DNA of 64,000 nt, taken from contig VZRS01007379.1 in NCBI GenBank assembly GCA_013398055.1, positions 169,941 to 233,940 on the forward strand. The letters run 5' to 3'. The notes beneath the pieces were generated by a model, which was given only the letters and a program-made list of their open reading frames with translations, had not been told where the DNA came from and searched no databases. This document shows, piece by piece, positions 1 through 12,672 of this stretch; position 1 is the first letter of the stretch, and each line of letters starts with the position of its first letter. A program made the position numbers and the translations under genes. The stretch comes from Ifrita kowaldi. Taxonomy: Eukaryota > Chordata > Aves > Passeriformes > Cinclosomatidae.

Positions 1-96
1 AAAAAAAAAAAGTGAAACAATTGCAGAAATTCCAAAGAGAAATGAGAACTATCAAAGACCATGATCTATGAGGGAGCTTCTGGTTTAGGCAGAGGA

Positions 97-142
97 GAGA
101 AAAACACTGGTGAGAACATGAGAAAAACGCTGGAGAGAGCAT
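97..142. repeat. Two-copy 23 bp tandem repeat
   Basis: Two adjacent 23 bp units start at 97 and 120. Both begin gagaaaaac and end in gcat or acat, and they differ at about three positions. The purine-rich sequence fits a small slippage duplication. I see no function. Confidence 0.6.
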
Positions 143-210
143 GAGAGCCATCAATTGTTTAAAGGTTGTTGGAAAGAGGAAGGAAATAATCTGTTTGCCA
201 CAACCAGGTG

Positions 211-415
211 GCAAGCACAAGAAACAATGGGCTTAAGTGACATCAAGAGATATGAGGGTTAGACTTCAGGAAAAGCTTCCTAATGGTGAGGGAAATAGGG
301 GATGGAATAGATTGCCTGAGGCGGGGTAGAGTCTCACTGTTGGAGGCTTTTAAAGAACAAACATCCATCAGAAATTATATAGACAGATAGCTGATCCTTG
401 CTAGAGGGGGAGAAA
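211..415 (+). mobile_element. Old CR1 LINE fragment, 3' region
   Basis: The segment contains the order of words typical of the untranslated 3' part of old sauropsid CR1 elements: 'caatgggcttaagtgac', a 'ttagacttcaggaaaagctt' block, 'tggaatagattgcctgaggc', and 'ctcactgttggaggctttta'. The element runs in plus orientation and lacks the terminal TTCTATGA tail, so it is truncated at both ends. It carries no reverse transcriptase coding part. The many mismatches to the CR1 pattern as I know it suggest an ancient insertion. The family call is from recognition, not from a search. Confidence 0.7.
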
Positions 416-1640
416 AATGGATAAAGAGAACTCTTAAAACCCCTTCTCATCTGGTTTGGTTTTTTTTTCTCTGATACTATAGGCTATTAAAGAGACCCCA
501 GCCCACGCAAAATCCCAAGGACGTGGTCAAAGAGAACTATAGCAAAGTCTCCTACAGTGAAATTGCAGAGTCCTTATAAACCTCTCAACAACCAGAGGGC
601 TGCCCAGAATAACCCACGGTGTGTAACACCAAGGTGACGAGTGAACCTCTGCCACTTTATTTTGCATGATGATTAAACCTTGGACTAACTTTCAGTAATA
701 CAATTCATTTCACTGGTACCCCCAAATACCTGCATGGCAGAGCCAGTGAAATGTGCTCCTCTGCCAACTCAAAACTTTGCAGTACAGAAGTTTTTATGTC
801 CTGGAGCAGCTCCATAACTGAGCACACAAGGGAACGGTCCTGCCAGTATCAGATAAGGCCCCTAGAAGAGAAAGGCAACATTCCCAGGGTCCAGTGCCTG
901 TGTGCCGTTGATTACTGCCATATAAATACATTTTTGTTTGTCAGGCTGGTCTTTCTCAGTCGGTTTCTTCTCATGAGTGTCAGAGATAGGAGCTCTCTGG
1001 GGCCCTCTGGATGTGATTACCTCCCTTTCTGCACAGAGGAGGAGATTCATCCCAGGTGCTGTTGGCAGTAGCCCTGATTTAGTCACTTTTATTGATATGA
1101 TGAGGAATGTGGACTCTACCACCGTTGTTTCAAGCACATCTTGAGAATAAACTTCTTGCAACTTCATGCTGCCACCTATGGAAGGGGAAGCAAGGTTTGC
1201 TTTATCTCCTTGCCAGAAAACAGGAGGTCCCTAGGGAGAACTGCCCAAGGTTTCTCTGCCCAGTCCCTCTGTGCCACCCTTGGTTTGCCCACTTACAGTG
1301 GCACAAACATTTTCCTACTTTGCAATGCCACTTGCAACCTCAAAACCAATCTGTGATCCTGTCATGGTTCCAGAAACATCCATTCATTTTGCCAGTGAGA
1401 TGTTCTTCCCACACCTGCAAAGGAATTCTCCTCTGTCGTGATGTGCCAAGTGCCGTATTTTTTTCTGCAAGTTTTTCCTTGAAACTTGCCCTATAGGAAG
1501 CCAGGACCTGCCATGCACCCCGAAGTGCTCAGGAGCCCTGTGCCATGGGAGCAGGACAGCTGGTGATCCAGGTTTCACCATTCAGCAGAGAAAAGGGAAC
1601 ACTGCAAAAAGGAGCACCAGGAAGTCAGTGGCTCTAAATA
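416..1640. other. Non-coding stretch, no gene seen
   Basis: Short open frames occur on both strands (751-1071 plus against 862-1167 minus, 1107-1496 plus against 1384-1581 minus). They overlap one another, use unremarkable codons and show no domain. I read them as chance. No repeat family is recognised here. Confidence 0.6.
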
Positions 1641-1728
1641 TGGTGAGTCTTGGGGTTGTCCTGTGTAGGGCCAGGAGCTGGACTTCAGTGATCCCTTCCC
1701 ACTCAGGATATCTTATGATTCTATGATT
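1641..1728 (+). mobile_element. CR1 LINE 3' end fragment
   Basis: The segment reads 'ttggggttgtcctgtgtagg', 'gccaggagctggacttcagt', 'gatcccttcccactcaggat' and ends with the CR1 tail ttatgattctatgattt. This is the last roughly 90 bp of an avian CR1 in plus orientation. CR1 copies are characteristically 5'-truncated and end in short TTCTATGA-like repeats instead of poly(A), which is what is seen. No coding part remains. Confidence 0.85.
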
Positions 1729-4700
1729 TATATTGCTGTGTACTTAACCCCCAGAGAAATTCAGCAGGACTCTATTTAAGGTCATAGACTTGTCACACTA
1801 ATATTGGAATGAAATCTTTTCCTTTTTACTTCATTAAAAGCTTCAGGCAAGAGAGATCAAGTTTAACCTTAACATCATTCTGTTGTCAAAATCATACAGT
1901 CATGATGAACGAGCTGGAAGGAGAGGCATTTATTTAATGTATTCATTTGTGTGGTATTATCAAATTTGAGGTCCAGAGACTGAAATCCTACTCTCCACAG
2001 TCCTGTGTACACATTGGTTAATACAGATTTCGCACGAGGAGATGAAACACATTGAGATATGCTGGATGGTGAAAACAAATATTATCATGTGCAAAGCAGC
2101 GAGGCGGGGAATGAGACAGAATGAGAGAGACAAATTAAATGATATATCCAAGGACAGACAGGAAACCCATATCACAGCAGGGAGCTCAACTCACATCTGT
2201 TCTGTTCCAGCCCAGCACCTTTTCTACAAGGAGCCTCCCTCAACGTGCTTCCTTTGTGGTCAAAATACCAACCAGGGAAAAGAAGAAACAAGTAAATACT
2301 GCAGGAACTTTAACCCCACTATTGAGTACTTTTCATGGTGTCCAGGTAGTTAAGTTTAGTCTTCAATAATGCATGACAGAAAGCAATCTAAACCAGGAGA
2401 GGCAGGAGCAGGGCAGGGGAGGTAGAGGTGAGTGCTGAAGAGCCCAAGCCAAAAGGAGATAATATCATAGGGTGAAAAAAAGCTGTGAGCCATAATAACA
2501 GCTTTTCTTAACAGAACTTAACCAGGTTAGAGTGACCTCTGAGAGGTGCCAGGATTTTAACAGCCAAATTTTAATGCGAAGGATTATGGCTATTTCTGCA
2601 TAAATTGCCCTTGTTTTACACAGACCATTTTGCTGAGCACAATGTTAATTTTGCAGCTCCGCTGGAGCAGCAGCTTAGAAGAAGATAAACAGAAAATGAT
2701 GCCTTTAGCAGCTGACAGACACCTTGGGATACCTGGCTGAGAGGGACAACAAAGCTCTTGACATGAAGATGTGGGAGACACAAAGGGGGCACCAGCTTTG
2801 CAGCAGTGCAGCTCTGAATGGGGTGGGGGAAGGTGGCAAGAGATGGAAAAGGACATATTTTTTTCACTCTGATTCTTCACTCTGAAAGCCAAGGTTAAGA
2901 TTTCCCAGTGTCCAGCTGTGCCATGGCCAGTTCTGCACTGAGGGGTGTACCCACTTCTCGAGGGACAGCAGACGGGGTAGGAATGGAAAATTGGAGTCGA
3001 AAGCAATCAGGGACTCCTCAAAGTACCACCCTCAAAAACTCTGCAGCCACATCTCCACAGAGGCAGGATTCAGGCTGCATTGGCTGTGGCACAGGGGTGA
3101 GTGAGCAAGCAGGGCTCTTCCCAAGCACAGGAAGTGGGGATGGAGGGAGGAAGGAAGGTTCATGTTCCCCTGCCTCTCTGGCCCAAGAGGTTATGTACTC
3201 CAAAGCTACCCAGGCACAAACTCACTCCTTGATTTGTCAGCTGCACTTGGCCTAATTCCAGGTAATAATGACTTAAAAATGGGGATATTTCATAATTAGT
3301 CATAACAAAATATTTTTAATTTTCAACTATTTTATTCTTTCTATACTTTGCTCTCATCAACTCTTTTTCAGTGTGAGACAAGTGACTGGCATTCATTCCA
3401 ATTAAAAGTAAACACATTTTATTTTCAAAGAAAAATGATATTACTGTGGTAGCCACACTTGAATAGCACCAATAGATTTTCCTGCCCCAAATGATATAGC
3501 TGAACTCAGTGGCTTGCAGCAGGGTATTATTAGCTCAGGTACAATCCCTCAGAACTCCACCTGGCCACAGACATAAATTCCTGCCTCCATTACAGCTTTG
3601 CCAATACCATTTCCATGCTGGCTGCACAGCAGCTTTATCGTCGGATAACGCACGTTCCACAGGAGTGCAGCAGGAGTGACAGAATGGGGTTAGGACGCCA
3701 GAAAAGCCACATTATTTTTTTATATATAGGAGCTGCAAAAGAAGGTAGGAAAGAGAAGGGCAAAGACACCAAAGGCTCAGCTCTAGGCTGCTGCAGAGTG
3801 AAGAGAAAGGCCGACAGAAAAGGGCTGTGCTCGCTCATCCACTCTTAGTGGAGGAAAGTTTTCAGAGCTATTTCCCACAAGTCTTTCACTTATTATGCAT
3901 CAAGGGCAGAGCTGCCTCCATTTTATTGCACTCTGTCATTCAGAGCCGGGCTAATCATTGCTGCTGAGGATGGAGGCAGCCAGTTGGGAATTCTCTCTTC
4001 AAGTGTCCCTCATGCTGCTCATTCACGTGCCAGTGCCCTGACTGGAGCTGTCTGGTGACTTTGGAAAAAGGATATGGATAGCTAAAGGACACCGTGAAAA
4101 AAAGACAGGTATATATGACAAAGGAACCAAAGGACAATTCTGCAACGCCCTGAGCTTGAGTTGAGCTCTCTTGAAGCAACCTTGGCTCTGATCTCCCCAG
4201 CACAGCTTTAGTAACAACGTGTAATGAGCTCTGGGCAGAAACTGCCAAGCCTAGGGGATGACCCACATCTAGAGTGCCTCACAACAGGTGAGTTGGAAGC
4301 AGCACAGCACCTTCACTTCCCCCAAGCCCAGTTCAGCAAGGTCTGCCCTCACCACCTCAGCTATTGAATCAGATCTGGGAGCGAAGTTTAAATGTGAGAT
4401 TTTTCAGACTGCTAGAAAGTCAGATGGGCTAGCAATGATGTCTTGGAAAAGGTTGGGTCTGGAGCAGCAACGTCAGAGGAGAGTCTGAGGCCATCATTCT
4501 CTCATCCTGATGTGCCTGGGCAAAGAAAAACGCCTCTATCTAGAAATCTGCAGATCTATGTTCCCAAAGAAACAAGAGAAAAAGTAGAGACGAGCTCCTT
4601 CCAGGTGGACAGCACACCTGAGGGTCTGAGTCAGAGGAGGGTGTTACAGCTGCACAGAGGTCAGTGTTTGTGCCAGTCACTTGAGGGAGGCAAAGAGCCA

Positions 4701-5898
4701 CACTGGGGTTTGCCTGGATTTCCTATGGTCAGCCTTCAAGGGAGAAGACAAGAGGCCTGTAAAAGCCTCGTGGTCAAGATTTGGAGATACCTCTTAGCTT
4801 CTGGCTGGAAAACAATGAATGATGAGACAAAAAAATGAACGGTGAAATAGAAAATTTAACAGGACTTGCAAGGATACCATTTCAATAAGACTGCCAAATA
4901 TGAGTGAGGTGGTCAGCACAGCTTCAGATCATGTTTGCTGTAGACAATGGCGAGGGTTGGGGTAGTTTGCCTGAAAGGATCTAAACTCACTGCAACATTT
5001 GGTGAGAGAAAGAAAGCCTGAGAAAACAAAGGTCATTTCAATCAGCTCAGCATGATCAAACACTCTAAACACCGCAGATGTTCTGAGCAGATGTGTCAAA
5101 CTTCTGCTTCAGAGTCAAAATATTGGGAAACGGAACATGCCAATGTGCTGTGCAACTAGGGAAACCACAAGTAATTTCCTTGGTGAGTGCTGTGATCAGA
5201 TCTGTGCCACGAACCCAAGAGGGAATGGTGAAAAATGAACACAATTACAGAAAAGATTGTAAGGATAATTGAGATTTTTCTCCATGGAAAAAGGCTACAA
5301 AGATAATGGCTACTGAAGAGAAATCAGAAAGATGAATGAGATGATACAACACAGACATGGTCAAGAACATAAAATACCATATTTGGCAGTTTTGTTTCTA
5401 ACCTGACATTTGAGAAAGCAGTTTGAGACAATCTGCACAATTAAAACAGAAGATGTTAGATGACTTAGAAAGAAAACACTTTAAAGTGTGTAACCAAAAA
5501 TAAGCACTGGAACTCTGTTCTGTGTGACACAACTGGAGCCACCAGCTACAGCCTGCCGTAAAGTAAAAGCCATATTTGAGTGCCACACAATGTGATTTCT
5601 AACATGAGGGCTGCCAGAACATTTTTTATTTTATTGGTTCACATTGTGTTTTCTTGGCAAGTTTCCACCCTCTCCCTTCCATCCAACCAAGATGGATCTT
5701 GGTTTGTTAATTCACAGCAACACGACAGATCTTTGTGGGAAGTTTTATCTGAAAGATCTGAGACACCTCTCAACTCAGTTCTGCTCTGGAAATACCACAG
5801 AGGGAGCCTCTCTCTTGCCATTGAATGGTGTCATCTAAATTAGGTGACAAACACCCTGGGATCAGCTGAGAACACCTTGAACTGCGAATATTCTGAGA
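1729..5898. other. Non-coding stretch, no gene seen
   Basis: This is about 4.2 kb of sequence at average composition. Open frames up to 138 codons (2590-3006 minus) face others on the opposite strand and show no domain or plausible exon structure. Around 3280-3440 the sequence is AT-rich. I see no RNA gene and no further interspersed repeat. Confidence 0.55.
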
Positions 5899-6045
5899 CA
5901 GAATCACAGAATGGTTTGGGATGGAAAGGACCTTAAATTTCATCTCATTCCCCTCCTGCCATGGGCAGGGACACCTTCCACTAGACCAGGTTGTTCACAG
6001 CCGCTGAACACTTCCAGGGATGGGGCATCCACAGCTTCTCACAAT
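5899..6045 (-). mobile_element. CR1 LINE 3' end fragment, minus strand
   Basis: Read on the plus strand this is the reverse complement of a CR1 end. It shows the inverted tail agaatcacagaatgg, then 'tttgggatggaaaggacctt', 'gacaccttccactagaccag', and 'ggatggggcatccacagctt'. The element therefore points left, with its 3' end at about 5899. Compared with the plus-strand relative at 36529-36717 it lacks roughly 10-15 bp of the 'ggccaggttggatggggctt' part, so it has an internal deletion. The open frame at 5911-6105 is a by-product of the repeat and not a gene. Confidence 0.85.
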
Positions 6046-9000
6046 GTGAGAGGCATTAAAGGACATGGGTGCAAACACTTTAAAGGAACTTCATCCAGCC
6101 ATTAAATTTGGATGTCTCTACCTCCTTCTTCGGGCTCACAAATGAGAGCAATTTACCATAAACCTCTAGGGATTACGCAGTATGAAGGCAGTGGTAGGTA
6201 AATATTTCAGCTCTCTGAAGAAATTTCTGGTCTGTTTATCATTGCAGTTTCAGAGCACTTAGGTGAACCAGAAAATAGTTTAGCAGTTCAACAGAGCAAG
6301 ACAGCCACTGTGTCCATGCTGGATGGGACATGTGTGTCTCAGCTGCACCACTGACCATAAAAATGTCCCTGGGTGTGAGTGCAGTATTCCTGTGCTCTTC
6401 CCGCTGACATTTCAGTGTAATTCTACACTGATAAAAGTACAGCTGAATTACCAGTGCAGAATCCAGCTCAGTGTAATCCACTGAAGCTGAAGAAACACTG
6501 TGAAAGTCCTTTTGATGCTGTGGGTTGGGGATGGGTCAAACAGATCTGTACATCCAAGGGGTAGCACCCAATCACTGCTCTCCCTGTTCCTACAGGCAGT
6601 CGGCCCCTGAAATGATGACAAATTGGTTTGGAAATGCTCTGATGCACCTGGATGATTTTAGAAAAGTAGAGGCCTGAGGGGATTCCCTTTTCAACCAAAA
6701 TGGGAAATACATTTTTATAAAAACCAGTCATGCTACTTTTCTTTTGTTTTCATCGCTGAGATGTCTTTGGTGACAGTGAAAGCAAAACATGCACAGTCCA
6801 GGGGAGAGCCAGTATCCCACAGGCAAGCAATAACACAGCTTGTCTCTAAGAGCTTAGTCACTGCAGAATTGTAGCCAGTTTCTATCTTTAAGTCGATTCC
6901 CTCATTACCTGTGGATGGGCTTGACTTTAGTTTAGGCAATTTTACAATCTCTTGGGCAATCAAATAAACAGAGATCTGCCATAACATTAAGAGTTTTCCC
7001 CATGGCTGGTTAGGGCTAGCAACTAGAGGGGGAAAAGCAAGCAAGTGCTAAACCAGATGATAAATTCTATGTCTCACTCCTAGACACCTTAAGGAAACAT
7101 TCATTTCTTAGTTCTCACGGATCACCTTGTCCCTCAAGCAAACATATAATTTTCTTTCCTAACAGAGGCATGAGTTACTTTAGACCAGTGCTGGGATTAA
7201 TACCAGCAGCCCTGGGACTCCTAATACAACATTGGCTGTGCAGCTGGTTTATTGTCCTAACACTCTGTCTAAACCGAGGAACAGCTCCTAAACTCAGAAG
7301 TTAAACACCCTTGTGCCCAGGTCATTCACAGCCAAAGAGCCTATGCTGCCATTTCAGCAAATCAAACCTTGGGCTTGCCCTGACCCACATTATAGAGTCA
7401 TTTCCCCTTCTACTGCAAAAGTGCCAAACCTTCTCCTTTAGGAGCTTCACACCGGAGGAGAAGAGATTTCTCCTCTTCCTCAGGAGTGACTCCTGAACAC
7501 TTAATGGGATGTGTAATGATCCACTGATCCACTTACCCAGAGATGGCTCGAGGAAGGCAACAACGACTCAGACCCCAATGAAGTGTCAAGGCAGAGCTCA
7601 GTGGTTTCAGCCACAAATTCTTTACGTTCAGGTTTTCTACCTCATTTACACCAGCAACAACTTCAGGGACCACCACCCGTTCCTCTTTCCCCAACCCTTA
7701 GTGATAATTCATGAAGGGGCTTGGCCCAGTGTTCAATAAAACATTGCAGAAGGGGAGCAGCAGGTCAGCTGTGGCAGGTGGCCCTTGGGGACAGCCAGTC
7801 AGGAGCTGCCTGGAGAGGATCTTTCAAATTCACTCAGCCTCTGAGCATAATGAGATTCAGAAGAGAAGAATGGAAGTGCAAGGCCATAGGGGTCCCTACA
7901 ATCTGTGCTTGGGAGGGTGAAGGGAATGTTCCTTCACTGCTTTTATGGACATTTCCTCCAGTGGGACAAAGCCTATGCCTGGAGCCCCTCAGGAAGGTTC
8001 TGTTGTCCCTCAGTGTTTCACTTTCCAGCCTCAGTCCTGGAATTTGACCAGTCTTGAAACAGAATTTATCAAGAAGAGGCAGCTTGGGTTGATCATCCTT
8101 CTATATCTCACCTTCCTTTGCTTACTTGGACAAAATGATTCCACACAGATGCGTTCACACAACCAACAGAACTGAACCTCTCCTCCTCCTGTAGCATCGA
8201 GTTAATTATGACCTGCACTCCCTTGCCAGGAGCAGTAACCACCTTGGACACTCTAATCAGACACACGAGGGCTCAAGAGGATAAAATCAGATGTACAAAA
8301 ATATATGCAAAATGCATAATTTCAGCCACAGCTGAAGCAGGAACTCCTTGCACAGCCCCCTCTCTGCACTCTCCATCTCCCCTGTTTGCCAGAGACAACA
8401 GGAGGAAACCTGTGTTCAGCTGTTCCCTCTGTGCAGAGATTAATTCATTGACAAGGCTCCTAGGAATGTGCCAGCTCATTAATTACTGTAAGAACTATGT
8501 CAGCAAGAAGTAGGCAAGGTGACTGCTGAAAATGGTCGGAGAGAACCATCTATTAGTGCTTGCTACCCTGGCCATTACATGCCAAAATCCAAACCAATAA
8601 CACCTGGCAAGCGTTTCTCAGCTATGAAATATCACAAATTGCACACTTTAATACAAAGCACTCGTGTAGATCAGCTCTGGGGGAGCAGACTACAAGGAAA
8701 TTAGCCCCATGAGCAAGTCAGTCCTGTTCCAGGGATAAGATTATTAAGTTAACCTCCAAAGAGGTCCTGGGAGAATGATGGGTCTCCCAGCAGTGAAAGG
8801 TGACATGGAAAAATCCCAAAGCTTTGACGCACCACCTCGTCTGTGTTTCTGTGTCTGTTATTAACCCACAGGGCTGCCAGGGGGTGTCCCATAACAAACC
8901 CACCGGGCAGAGGCAGGGAGAGATCAGGCTCACCAGGCTGAGACCTCAGACTCAAATCAGCACTTGACTCCACCCTGTCTACAAAGGCAGAGGAGAGGTG

Positions 9001-9849
9001 GCCACAGCCCATTTCAGATCTCACAGCTTTTAGCCCTGTCTGGTGCCTCCTTTAAAGGGGGAACATGAACACCAGAAAGTCTCTGATTTGCTATTAAAAT
9101 TCATCATTCTTCTTATAAAGCCAGCGCTGGGATAATGTGCCAGGGATTAGACCTAGGAAATCCATCAAGGCCAATACTTAGTCACACTCAAGTGCTTTTA
9201 TGCCACAGTTGCTACAAGGAGCTCTTCAAAAACAGACCCTTAAGAAGATCAGGAGGGCAGGGGGTCTCCCAACTGCTGTGCAGTTGAAGGCAGGGCCCTT
9301 CCCCAGACAGAGCCCCTGCATTTGCAGTGCAGGGGAATTTGAATGTCAGGCAGTGGGGAGTGAAGTCTTATCGATGCATCAAAGGTTTTGCTTCCCTTAG
9401 CTCAGAGGGAATTAAAGGAATGGAGAGAATAAGCTGGAGAAATTTAATGTTGTTTCCACTTGCACAGAGCTCAGAAGAGCTCTGGAGTATCTGTAAGAAC
9501 AAAAAGGAAGATCCATGTTACAATCTCTCTGCTTTCATGCTTGTCACACTGCAGGTGAATTCATACCCTGAGAGGAGAGAGGAATCTTGCCACATTCCAA
9601 ACCATCTACCCATAACCCTTTCCAATCACCACACTAAATCAGAGGGGGTCACCTTCCCTTGGGCCCCATAAACAGCCCACTTCCTTCTGGTGTTTCTGAT
9701 AGATTTTCATTTTATTTCCCCCCTCTTCCTTTTCTTTGGCCAATCTCACTGCAAGTCCTAGCGCTAGGAAACATTAATTTTGTCATCTGATGTAAAAAGG
9801 ATATGACAGAGCTGCGCTGTAAAATGCTGCACATCAAACCATAAGAAAT
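6046..9849. other. Non-coding stretch, no gene seen
   Basis: The sequence is average in composition. Scattered open frames of 60-108 codons lie on both strands, and none is recognisable. No interspersed repeat, RNA gene or tandem repeat stands out. Confidence 0.55.
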
Positions 9850-11420
9850 CCCACAAATAACTGTTCAGATGTCCCCAAAAGGGGAGGCGGGATATGAATG
9901 GCCCCCAAGTGCTCAGCTAAGTGCATCAGCACTGCAGAGAAACGTGGCTCTGCCTAAGTTTGAGGGGTTTTGGGAGGTCCTTGCACGTGCTGACAGCAAG
10001 ATGTGCCAGCAGGCAGACATGGCCACGTCACCCTCCGGGACCTTTGTCAGAGGTCCTGCAGGGAGACACTGCCTGTGGGCGACAGCATCAGCTGTGTCAC
10101 ACACCTGGGGCGATTGATGGCCGCGAAGAAATTGGAACACGCTGATGGAAAACACCAAACGAGTGAGCCGGTGTCCCCTCTGGGGTGTTTAGTGAGGTGT
10201 GGGAACAAATCAGGAAAGGAAATGTGTGAGAGATTCCCCTGGCAGTGAGGAGGCAGGAACAGGCTGATGCTGAGCAGCTGGGGGGTGTTGGTGCTGGCCA
10301 GGGAGAACGCAGAGAAGCCTGATGGGCTGGAGGAAAGAGGAGGAGGAGTTGCTCTCCGGGAAAAGGGGGCAGGGTCGGATGGGAGATTAAAGAGACGTTT
10401 GGTGGGGGTGAGGAAGGTGGAGGGGAAGGCAGAAAGCAGGTTAGCAATTCAGATAAAATGGATTAGATGCTGATAAAGGCAGCTGGGAGGGACTCAGAGG
10501 ACATGAGATTAAGAAGTGCACAGGGGAGATGATGAGTGCTGGGGGGAAATGAGAAAGCAGGGTCATCTGGATCCTGCTGATGGTTTTTAGAGGAGAGGAG
10601 TCTCAGCAGTTTGAGAGAGGGGCAGGCCACAAAGCAGAACAGATGTGCATAAACCCCCAAGGGGCCCAGAGAAAGGCAGGAGACTGCTAGACCTCCTGAA
10701 TGACCTCCGGGATCATCAGACAGCAAGCTTAGAAACAGCACTGTCTGAAAAGCACGGTGACACCGTGAGACCCAGCTGCACCCAGGTGCTGCCAGGCGCT
10801 GGACACGCTCGGGGGTGATATTCAGTGGGGTACAAACACTCTGCAAGAGCTCCTTGCATTTCAGTCTCTGTTTAGCAACATGGTCCTCAGCCAGCTGGAC
10901 TCAGATCCCAGCCAGCACAGCAGACAGAGCTAAATGAGACAGCTCCAATCCCTGGGGACGAGCCACCACCCTGAGGGGGACTCTGAGTGGCCCTGGTACA
11001 AGAATCCCTTGGCCAGCCTGGGTGGTCCAGGCCGGGCTGTGACCTCGGTGGGCTGGACGTGACACGGCCGTGGCATCGCTGGTCACGCTGGGAGAAAAGG
11101 TAATTGAGAGGTCTGAGCGGGGCAGCGAGCAGATGACAGAGAAGCAGAAAAAGCCTTGGCTCCATTCCTCGATCTCTTTTCTGGGCTGGGAATCAACTCA
11201 TGTGCCAGTTTGGTCAGGCAAGAGCAACCACAGCGCTGCACCCCCGCTCCTTCCAGACTACATCTCTGTTTGCTTTCCCCTGACATCCTTCAGCATTTGC
11301 TAACAGATTCCTGCACTGCAGGTCCTGTGAAATGGGCTGGAGCAAACCCTCGCCTCGCCAGACCATCCCCAGGACCATGGCCATGGCACAGCAATGAGTG
11401 GGACTGCTAATTCACGCCTT
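9850..11420. other. GC-richer non-coding block
   Basis: This block is visibly richer in G and C than its neighbours, with purine-rich plus-strand runs around 10240-10440 and more CpG than average. It is not dense enough in CpG to call an island. Open frames (10463-10846 minus, 10097-10447 minus) are low-complexity, Pro/Ser-rich readings of G-rich sequence and have no domain. No transcript evidence is visible. Confidence 0.4.
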
Positions 11421-12492
11421 TGTCGGGGATCCAGACTGCTCGTGGATGGGAACACAGAGGGGTAATGCCTCTAAAAGGGGCAGGAAATGCTTTAACTTGC
11501 TGGGAAATACAAACGCTTGCCTAGAAAACAGTACAGTGGCAGAAACAATCAGCCAAAGGCAGGAGCTCAGATGGTGCTTCGGTCCTCGTAAAATGCTGAA
11601 GAAACACACATTTAACTACAGCCTAAATGAGATTGGTGCTATGAAGACCATGGGTTACCCAGTTCGAGGTATTTTCTCTGTTAACTGCCCAGCCAGGTGT
11701 GTAAATAGTTAAATCACTTTGTGAAAACAGAGTTCGTGATTCTCATGCTGCTGAGGAAATCTAAGGAAGAGAATAGCAAAGGCAAGCAGAAGCAACATTT
11801 GCAGACCAATTGATAACTCTCCTTGCTCTTATCACAGCTTCTCCCGTTTTCCAAAAAGAAACTGTCTCATCTGATGGGGCCAGGCCACCACCCGGCCCAG
11901 ACGGTGCCTCCAGTGTCCCACTGCTCGAACACAGACACAGGGGCTTATTTTTCCTTATTCCTTACAATAAAAAAAAAAAAGGGAAAAGCTGGGAAGAAAG
12001 AAGACAAAGGGAAGAAAAGATGAACAAGTAGAACCTACTTTGAGCAATGGGGGTTAATCTGACTCAAAGCCTAAATCCATGTTAGCAGTTAATCCAGTTA
12101 GTAAGGCTTTCATTGGGAGCTTTGAGAAATCCTTTAACCTCTTGCTGTAAACCAGGAGCAGCTTAACAGCTCAATGTTCATGAGAAAAGCCTGTCAATAA
12201 TGCTGCTAAGCAGGTATTTAGCAGGATTTAAGAAACAAGCATGTGACAACTCTCCTTTAATGAAGCAATTGGGCTTCTCTCCAGGAACCAAATGGTGACC
12301 ATTTCCTTTTGTCTTGCCCGTGATCTACTTTTCAAGATTCAAAAGAAGATGCAGCTCTGGCGCTGTCAACTTGACAAGTATTCCTTCCCGAGGAAAGCTC
12401 AGCAAAAGGCAGATTTTCCTACTGGTTTTTATAAATCTCATGGATTCTTTGTCCTAAGACACCTTCTATGAAGCAGACTGCAGTTGTAAAAA
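11421..12492. other. Non-coding stretch with A12 run and possible conserved block
   Basis: A run of 12 A lies at 11969-11980. From about 12040 to 12270 the sequence is AT-leaning, free of repeats and contains TTAATCC and TTAATC words (near 12053 and 12090), which are bicoid-type homeodomain sites. That makes it a candidate conserved non-coding element, but conservation cannot be judged from one genome. The stretch ends at a contig join. Confidence 0.35.
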
Positions 12493-12493
12493 N
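12493..12493. other. Assembly join (single N)
   Basis: A single undetermined base separates unrelated sequence. The left side ends in gttgtaaaaa and the right side begins inside a GC-rich minisatellite. Single-N joins are often written where an assembler estimated a zero or negative gap length. Confidence 0.9.
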
Positions 12494-12582
12494 CTCCCGG
12501 ACATCCCTCCCTCCCTCCTGGCCAGCCCTCCCCCCGTCCTGGCCATCCCTCCCTCCCGGTCATCCCTCCCTCCTTCTGGCCG
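12494..12582. repeat. GC-rich minisatellite, catccctccctcc-type unit
   Basis: Four or five imperfect units of roughly 17-22 bp share the core catccctccctcc followed by ctgg or ccgg. The same unit type occurs at 15988-16061, at the end of another contig. The complementary strand carries many GGGAGGG runs, so it could form G-quadruplexes. That would explain poor sequencing and the contig breaks beside it. Confidence 0.8.
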
Positions 12583-12672
12583 CGGCCCAGAGCAGTTTGT
12601 GCTCTTTAGTCAGCGTTGCCCTGGGGGTTTCCCGCAGCCATCTGCCCGCTGCACCACCTGAGCAGACCTTCT
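12583..12672. other. Unique link between minisatellite and duplicated segment
   Basis: About 90 bp of unique sequence is present only in this copy. It joins the minisatellite to the 960 bp segment. It is exactly the piece missing between 16061 and 16063, where the other contig pair breaks. Confidence 0.6.

Noticed and set aside
5911..6105. Open frame resembling one at 36513-36704
   Set aside because: Both are CR1 3' ends read through. The likeness is that of the repeat, not of a protein.
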